Shown here one piece after another: positions 5,068-8,499 of a stretch of 8,499 nucleotides of DNA. The notes under the pieces are model-generated. The model was not told the origin of the DNA. It worked only from the letters and a program-made list of their open reading frames with translations, and ran no database searches. The DNA comes from an uncultured Eggerthella sp. Its GTDB lineage: Bacteria > Actinomycetota > Coriobacteriia > Coriobacteriales > Eggerthellaceae. A program made the translations under genes and the position numbers. Position 1 is the stretch's first letter. Each line of letters begins with the position of its first letter. The stretch lies in contig URVA01000057.1 of the NCBI GenBank assembly GCA_900551155.1, positions 1 through 8,499 on the forward strand, read 5' to 3'.

Positions 5068-5919
5068 ATGTCGTTAGATGAACTCAAAGATGTTTTGCCA
5101 AAATTACCAAAAAGCGATTCGTTATCTCCTGCGGAAATTGAAGCGAAGGCAGAAGGTTTAGGTGTCACTAAAACGTCTATGAGTTTTACCCAGTCTTTTG
5201 TGCTCTCTATGATGGCTGGTGCATTCATCGCTATGGGTGCGATGTTCTTCCTCCTTGTTTCAGGGGATCCTGATTTGCCTTTTGCGGTACAGCGAGTGTT
5301 GGGTGGCGCACTGTTTTCATTGGGCCTTTTGCTTGTTGTTGTTTGTGGTGCTGAACTGTTTACGGGCAACACTATGATTGTTATGACGGCGGCAAGTAAA
5401 AAGATTTCTTGGGGTGCCGTTATCAAAAACTGGATCATTGTTTTTGTGGGCAATTTTGTGGGGGCCCTTATTATTGTTGGCCTTGTTTACTTAAGTGGCA
5501 TGCATACAATGAATGGCGGCATCGTTGGATCCACTATGGTTAGTGTTGCATCAGGTAAAATGACTCCTGATTGGATTACCCTTTTTGCTAAGGGAATTAT
5601 GTGTAACTTCTTAGTTTGCTTGGCAGTCTGGATTGCTTATGCAGGAAAAACGGTTGCCGATAAAATGCTTGGCATTTTACTTCCTATTGCAGCGTTTGTT
5701 GCTTGCGGTTTTGAACACTGTGTCGCGAATATGTTCTTTTTACCCATGGGTATCTTGCTTACTTCGGTAGGTATCGTACCTGCTGGTATTGATCCTTCGG
5801 TGCTTACGTGGGGTGGTGCTCTATGGAATTGGAGCGCAACTGTGCCAGGCAATATTGTAGGTGGAGCACTGTTTGTAGGTATGGCCTATTGGGTCGCCTA
5901 TCATAAGAAAACCAAGTAA
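5068..5919 (+). CDS. focA: formate/nitrite transporter family channel, FocA-type
   Basis: This 283-residue FNT-family pentameric channel moves formate (or related small monovalent anions) across the cytoplasmic membrane. Six membrane segments are visible at about 40-64, 76-97, 118-143, 168-192, 201-229 and 250-277. Family marks are 'AGAFIAMG' at 50-57, 'CGAELFTGN' at 93-101, 'KGIMCN' at 175-180 and 'GFEHCVANMFFLP' at 214-226. H217 and K175 correspond to the conserved pore His and Lys of the family. The 'EHxxANMFxxP' context favours formate (FocA/FdhC) over nitrite (NirC). The ATG at 5068 is chosen over an in-frame ATG at 5020, because AAAGGA lies at 5051-5056, the length then matches E. coli FocA (285), and the extra 16 residues would be encoded by the hairpin. 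It is apparently a single-gene unit with its own terminator at 5951-6011. No pyruvate formate-lyase or formate dehydrogenase gene is in the window. Confidence 0.9.
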   Translation: MSLDELKDVLPKLPKSDSLSPAEIEAKAEGLGVTKTSMSFTQSFVLSMMAGAFIAMGAMFFLLVSGDPDLPFAVQRVLGGALFSLGLLLVVVCGAELFTGNTMIVMTAASKKISWGAVIKNWIIVFVGNFVGALIIVGLVYLSGMHTMNGGIVGSTMVSVASGKMTPDWITLFAKGIMCNFLVCLAVWIAYAGKTVADKMLGILLPIAAFVACGFEHCVANMFFLPMGILLTSVGIVPAGIDPSVLTWGGALWNWSATVPGNIVGGALFVGMAYWVAYHKKTK

Positions 5920-5950
5920 GGGTTGCGTTACATAATTAGTAATACGACGT

Positions 5951-6011
5951 AAAAGCTCTAAAGGTAAAGCTGGAAAACCTGTTGGCGATTCAGCTACCTT
6001 AGAGCTTTTTT
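5951..6011. terminator. large bidirectional terminator after focA
   Basis: AAAAGCTCTAA (5951-5961), GGT (5963-5965) and AGCTG (5968-5972) pair with CAGCT (5991-5995), ACC (5996-5998) and TTAGAGCTTTT (5999-6009), with small A bulges. The run of six T at 6006-6011 terminates focA. The A-run on the left arm gives a T-run on the minus strand, terminating the dtd transcript. The stop codon of the minus-strand membrane protein (5999-6001) is part of the stem. Confidence 0.9.
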
Positions 6012-6454
6012 GGTAAAAACAAAAATGCTGCAGTCATTGCAAGAAGTCCTATTCCATCGAAAAGGATAAAACGTTGGATGCTGGTTGTAAGAATTTCGTG
6101 TCCACTTGGTAAGCATGTTAAAAGGAGCGATTCTCCGATAAGGCCTATAGCTTGCTGGGCAAGAATAATAACGCCTACTACGCGCCACTTGATAGGGCGC
6201 GCAATAAAGAATGGATAGGTGGTATTCCACATAAGAAAGGCAATGCCCATCCCTTGTAGAGCAATGGTTCCTGCGATGCCATTAAGTTCGTAGGCACCTA
6301 CATATACATCGGGCGTGAAAATAAACTGCAAAGCACACTGAACATTGATAATGAATACAAGTCCAAACACAATGCGAGCACACCAAAGTGCCCGCTGGTA
6401 TTTTAAAGCCGCTTTGGATGGTGCAGGTGAAGAATTGTTGGTGGTTTGTATCAT
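5999..6454 (-). CDS. conserved four-helix integral membrane protein, function unknown
   Basis: This 151-residue protein has hydrophobic segments at about 27-46, 59-77, 92-113 and 129-147. A hydrophilic N terminus (1-24, with Ser/Pro/Lys) precedes them. Polar or charged residues sit in or near the helices: E56/N58 before helix 2, Q67 within it, Q100/Q101 and E108 in helix 3, and D133 in helix 4. These could line a small-ligand site. No recognised catalytic motif or signal peptide is seen, and I cannot name the family. The ATG at 6454 follows the dtd stop (TAG, 6463-6461) after only 6 bases, and I see no Shine-Dalgarno sequence in front of it. Translation probably depends on ribosomes finishing dtd. 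Its own stop codon lies within the terminator stem at 5951-6011. Confidence 0.7.
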   Translation of the reverse strand: MIQTTNNSSPAPSKAALKYQRALWCARIVFGLVFIINVQCALQFIFTPDVYVGAYELNGIAGTIALQGMGIAFLMWNTTYPFFIARPIKWRVVGVIILAQQAIGLIGESLLLTCLPSGHEILTTSIQRFILFDGIGLLAMTAAFLFLPKKL

Positions 6455-6460
6455 AAATAT

Positions 6461-6904
6461 CTAGTTATCGGTATCAAGCCAGATGGTAAAAGGCCCATTA
6501 TTTACCAAGGAAACTTCCATCATGGCACCAAACCAGCCTGTTTTAAGTTCGATGCTGTCTTGCTGTATAAGGTTTCCGAAATAGGTATACAGTGCTTCTG
6601 CTTGTTCGGGTTTTGCTGCCTTAGTAAACGATGGTCTATTTCCCTTACGACAATCGGCGTACAACGTAAATTGAGAAACAAGAAGAATGCTTCCCTCAAC
6701 ATCATGAATCGATAGATTAGTTTTACCTTGTTCGTCTTCAAATATGCGAAGTTTAGAGATTTTTGCCCATAACGATTTGGCGATTTCTTCGTTGTCTTCA
6801 GGACCTACGCCGAGAAAAATAACGTAGCCTTTATCAATATGTTGAGTAACGTTATGTTCTGCAGAAACAGAGGCAGAGCTTACGCGTTGAATCAGTGCTC
6901 TCAT
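6461..6904 (-). CDS. dtd: D-aminoacyl-tRNA deacylase
   Basis: This 147-residue cytoplasmic enzyme hydrolyses D-amino acids (for example D-Tyr), and also glycine mischarged onto tRNA-Ala, from tRNAs, as chiral proofreading in translation. Length matches the DTD1 family (about 145). The start 'MRALIQRV' is typical. 'SQFTLYAD' at 77-84 holds the active-site Ser-Gln-Phe-Thr, 'NRPSF' lies at 89-93, and the family's 'FGAMMEV' is at 125-131. 'NNGPFT' at 135-140 holds the Gly-cisPro motif that excludes L-amino acids. All key elements are intact. The ATG at 6904 is preceded by AGAAAGG with a 5-base spacer. It is the first gene of a two-gene minus-strand unit with the membrane protein, and is divergent from the thioesterase gene with 66 bases between start codons. 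Confidence 0.96.
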   Translation of the reverse strand: MRALIQRVSSASVSAEHNVTQHIDKGYVIFLGVGPEDNEEIAKSLWAKISKLRIFEDEQGKTNLSIHDVEGSILLVSQFTLYADCRKGNRPSFTKAAKPEQAEALYTYFGNLIQQDSIELKTGWFGAMMEVSLVNNGPFTIWLDTDN

Positions 6905-6970
6905 GTAAACCTTTCTGCTTGGGGACTATGCTATACGATATTATGAATCAAAAGAGGAAAGGAGGGCGGT
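6905..6970. promoter_or_regulatory. divergent promoter region between dtd and the thioesterase-queDE operon
   Basis: This 66-base spacer must hold the start signals for both directions. The AT-rich core 6930-6950 offers + strand -10 candidates TATTAT (6939-6944) and TATGAA (6942-6947, 17 bases after TTGGGG at 6919-6924). For the minus strand it offers CATAGT (6930-6925), 15 bases after TTGATT (6951-6946). None pairs a good -10 with a good -35 at ideal spacing, so exact promoters are uncertain. I looked for a preQ1-riboswitch-like leader before the queDE operon and saw none; there is little room for one. Confidence 0.35.
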
Positions 6971-7390
6971 ATGCTTCATCCAAAAATTTTGGCATATTGC
7001 GAAGAAGACGTGGTGGATATTCGCGGATTTGATCGCTGCGAATTGCATGAAGCTGAGGAAGGCCGCTTTGTTCTTCGTGCATATCCTGGACCTGACTGCG
7101 GAAACAATATTGGTACTATTCATGGTGGATTTCTTCTTGCCCTTGTTGATATAGCAGGTACAGGGGCTGTTGATACCCTTGGACGAGAAAACGCAACGAT
7201 GTCGGTCAATGCAAATTATTTACGTCCTGTTCATGTTGATGATGAATATATTGATGTCATTGGAACGGTGTTGAAATCAGGCAGACGCACGGTAATATCT
7301 GAAGTTGAAGTTCGTCGTCCCGATGGGGAATTAGCGGTTAAGGCTACCGTAAATGTGGCGGTAACCAATAATCAAATAATTGATCTGTAA
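6971..7390 (+). CDS. PaaI-family hotdog-fold acyl-CoA thioesterase
   Basis: This 139-residue protein of the PaaI/hotdog family should hydrolyse an acyl-CoA or aryl-acyl-CoA thioester. The signature 'NNIGTIHGGFLLALVD' is at 45-60. It includes H51-G52-G53 at the start of the central helix, N46 upstream, and D60, the usual acidic catalytic residue on that helix. The strand 'NANYLRPVH' (80-88) and 'SGRRTVISEVEV' (103-114) complete the fold. Such enzymes act as tetramers in the cytoplasm. The start at 6971 has a very strong ribosome binding site, AAAGGAGG at 6958-6965. It leads an operon: its TAA is followed by queD after 8 bases, and the queD ribosome binding site overlaps the stop. No phenylacetate-degradation genes are nearby, so the substrate is unknown. 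Confidence 0.88.
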   Translation: MLHPKILAYCEEDVVDIRGFDRCELHEAEEGRFVLRAYPGPDCGNNIGTIHGGFLLALVDIAGTGAVDTLGRENATMSVNANYLRPVHVDDEYIDVIGTVLKSGRRTVISEVEVRRPDGELAVKATVNVAVTNNQIIDL

Positions 7391-7398
7391 AGGAAGCT

Positions 7399-7821
7399 AT
7401 GTATAAGTTAAAAACTGAAAGCAGTTTTGATGCTGCTCATTTTCTAACCGATTATCACGGCAAATGTGAAAACTTACATGGCCATCGTTGGCGTGTGGTT
7501 GCCTATATTGCGCAAGCAGAATTATGTAAAGAAGGCACACATAAAGATATGGTTCTTGATTTTGGTGAGTTCAAGAAAGAAGTTCGTGCTTTAACAGAAG
7601 AATTTGATCATTCTTTTATTGTCGAAGAAGGATCACTTCAGGCAGAAACGTTGTCTTGTCTGGAAAATGAAGGTTTTACGCTTACTATCTTGCCTTTCAG
7701 AACAACGGCAGAAAATCTTGCTCATTATTTTTATGACCGATTAGCAGAAAAGGGTTTACCGGTATCAGAAATCGAAGTATATGAAACGCCCAATAACTGT
7801 GCCATTTATTGTGGCGAGTAA
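7399..7821 (+). CDS. queD: 6-carboxy-5,6,7,8-tetrahydropterin synthase (QueD)
   Basis: This 140-residue enzyme of the PTPS/QueD family converts 7,8-dihydroneopterin triphosphate to 6-carboxytetrahydropterin in the pathway to preQ0 and queuosine. Zinc ligands are H14 in 'FDAAH' and H27 and H29 in 'HGH'. The catalytic Cys is C23, with the spacing CxxxHGH that marks QueD rather than a eukaryotic-type PTPS. The catalytic pair D70-H71 is in 'FDHSF', and the substrate-binding Glu residues are E105 in 'TAENLA' and E129 in 'VYET'. No residue is missing. AAGGA (7390-7394) overlaps the stop codon of the thioesterase gene. queE follows after 15 bases, which supports the assignment. Confidence 0.96.
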   Translation: MYKLKTESSFDAAHFLTDYHGKCENLHGHRWRVVAYIAQAELCKEGTHKDMVLDFGEFKKEVRALTEEFDHSFIVEEGSLQAETLSCLENEGFTLTILPFRTTAENLAHYFYDRLAEKGLPVSEIEVYETPNNCAIYCGE

Positions 7822-7836
7822 TGGAGATTGCATCAG

Positions 7837-8499
7837 ATGAATCAAGAAATTTTGTTTCCTGTTGCTGAGCGCTTCGTTTCTGTAAATGGTGAAGGTCTTA
7901 GGGCAGGTAGGCTTGCTGCCTTCATCCGAATGACGGGTTGTAATCTGGCCTGTTCATGGTGCGATACCGCGTGGGCAAATGATGAATCATGCGCTCACGA
8001 GAATTTATCTGCGCAGCAATTGGTTGCTTGGGTGTCGGGCACGTGCGTTTCGTGCGTAACCTTAACGGGCGGAGAGCCTGCGCTTCAACCAGGCTTGGGT
8101 GCTTTGATTGAAGCCCTAGCTCAAAGTGATACGTGGGGCAACGATACTAAGCGCGTTATAGAGATAGAAACCAATGGTTCTGTGGACCTAGCGGCACTTC
8201 ACGAATTGCGCTGTACTTTAAAGAATACTGTTTCAGTGCCTACTACTATTGCTTTTACCGTTGACTGCAAGCTTCCTTCTAGTGGCATGTTTTCTGAAAT
8301 GCTTGAAAGTAATTATGATCTCTTAGAATCCGAAGATGCAGTTAAGTTTGTAGTAGCTTCAAAAGAAGATATGGAAGCTGCATACGGTCGTATTAAAACC
8401 TATTCATTATGCTCGATGTGTGAAGTTTTGTTTAGTCCAGTATTTAGCTGTATAGAACCAGCCGATATTGTTGCGTTTATGGAAGAAAAACACCTATCA
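7837..8499 (+). CDS. queE: 7-carboxy-7-deazaguanine synthase (QueE), radical SAM, cut by the window edge
   Basis: The frame is open for 221 codons and runs off the right edge without a stop, so the gene is 3'-truncated here. QueE rearranges 6-carboxytetrahydropterin, the QueD product, to 7-carboxy-7-deazaguanine using a [4Fe-4S] cluster and SAM. The cluster motif C35-x3-C39-x2-C42 is in 'GCNLACSWCDT', the family form. 'SVNGEG' at 15-20 binds substrate, 'TGGEP' at 77-81 binds SAM, 'IETNGS' is at 110-115 and 'DCKLPSSG' at 143-150. The 'FSPVF' near 199-203 suggests that only a few residues are missing. GGAG at 7823-7826 is 10 bases before the ATG; an ATG at 7821 overlapping the queD stop is out of frame. 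The protein is unusually rich in extra cysteines (C52, C70, C73, C192, C195, C205). Confidence 0.93.
   Translation, partial: MNQEILFPVAERFVSVNGEGLRAGRLAAFIRMTGCNLACSWCDTAWANDESCAHENLSAQQLVAWVSGTCVSCVTLTGGEPALQPGLGALIEALAQSDTWGNDTKRVIEIETNGSVDLAALHELRCTLKNTVSVPTTIAFTVDCKLPSSGMFSEMLESNYDLLESEDAVKFVVASKEDMEAAYGRIKTYSLCSMCEVLFSPVFSCIEPADIVAFMEEKHLS

Noticed and set aside
6905..6970. preQ1 riboswitch before the thioesterase-queDE operon
   Set aside because: The 66-base divergent spacer shows no stem followed by the A-rich tail and pseudoknot expected of a preQ1-I element, and it must also hold two promoters.

Overview
The window looks like chromosomal DNA from an anaerobic or fermentative bacterium. 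My best guess is a moderate-GC member of the Coriobacteriia (Actinomycetota). The reasons are a zinc-ribbon membrane protein with an NADase-type glycan-binding (discoidin-like) domain, an FNT-family formate channel, an Fe-dependent alcohol dehydrogenase paired with a class-3-like aldehyde dehydrogenase, and Shine-Dalgarno-led compact operons. This assignment is inference; there is no rRNA or other taxonomic marker. No tRNA, rRNA, CRISPR array, insertion sequence or prophage gene was seen.

Layout. Bases 1-244 hold only a possible gene end and several small hairpins. Genes on the + strand follow: an RNHCP-domain zinc protein (245-670, clearly AT-richer than the rest) and a zinc-ribbon/transmembrane/discoidin protein (719-1564), ending at a bidirectional terminator (1575-1607). 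Facing them is a tightly packed minus-strand operon read from 4772 down to 1687. It encodes a small membrane-anchored protein with an SCP2-like C-terminal half (TTG start), then an Fe-ADH (stop and start codons directly abutting), then an ALDH (stop and start overlapping by one base). Its promoter region contains a perfect TTAGAC-A-GTCTAA palindrome placed over the -35 position.

The region 4826-5067 is an apparently gene-free leader before a FocA-type formate/nitrite transporter (5068-5919). A strong hairpin ends just before that gene's ribosome binding site. A large bidirectional terminator (5951-6011) separates focA from a convergent minus-strand pair: dtd (D-aminoacyl-tRNA deacylase, 6461-6904) followed after 6 nt by a four-helix membrane protein (5999-6454).

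Divergent from dtd is a + strand operon: a PaaI-type hotdog thioesterase (6971-7390), queD (7399-7821) and queE (from 7837, running off the right edge). The last two supply the first committed steps of 7-deazaguanine (queuosine) biosynthesis from dihydroneopterin triphosphate.

Two arrangements deserve the most attention. The first is the SCP2-like/ADH/ALDH cassette, which could be a membrane-associated fatty alcohol/aldehyde redox module. The second is the compact regulatory region between this cassette and the formate channel, where one palindrome could serve both directions.
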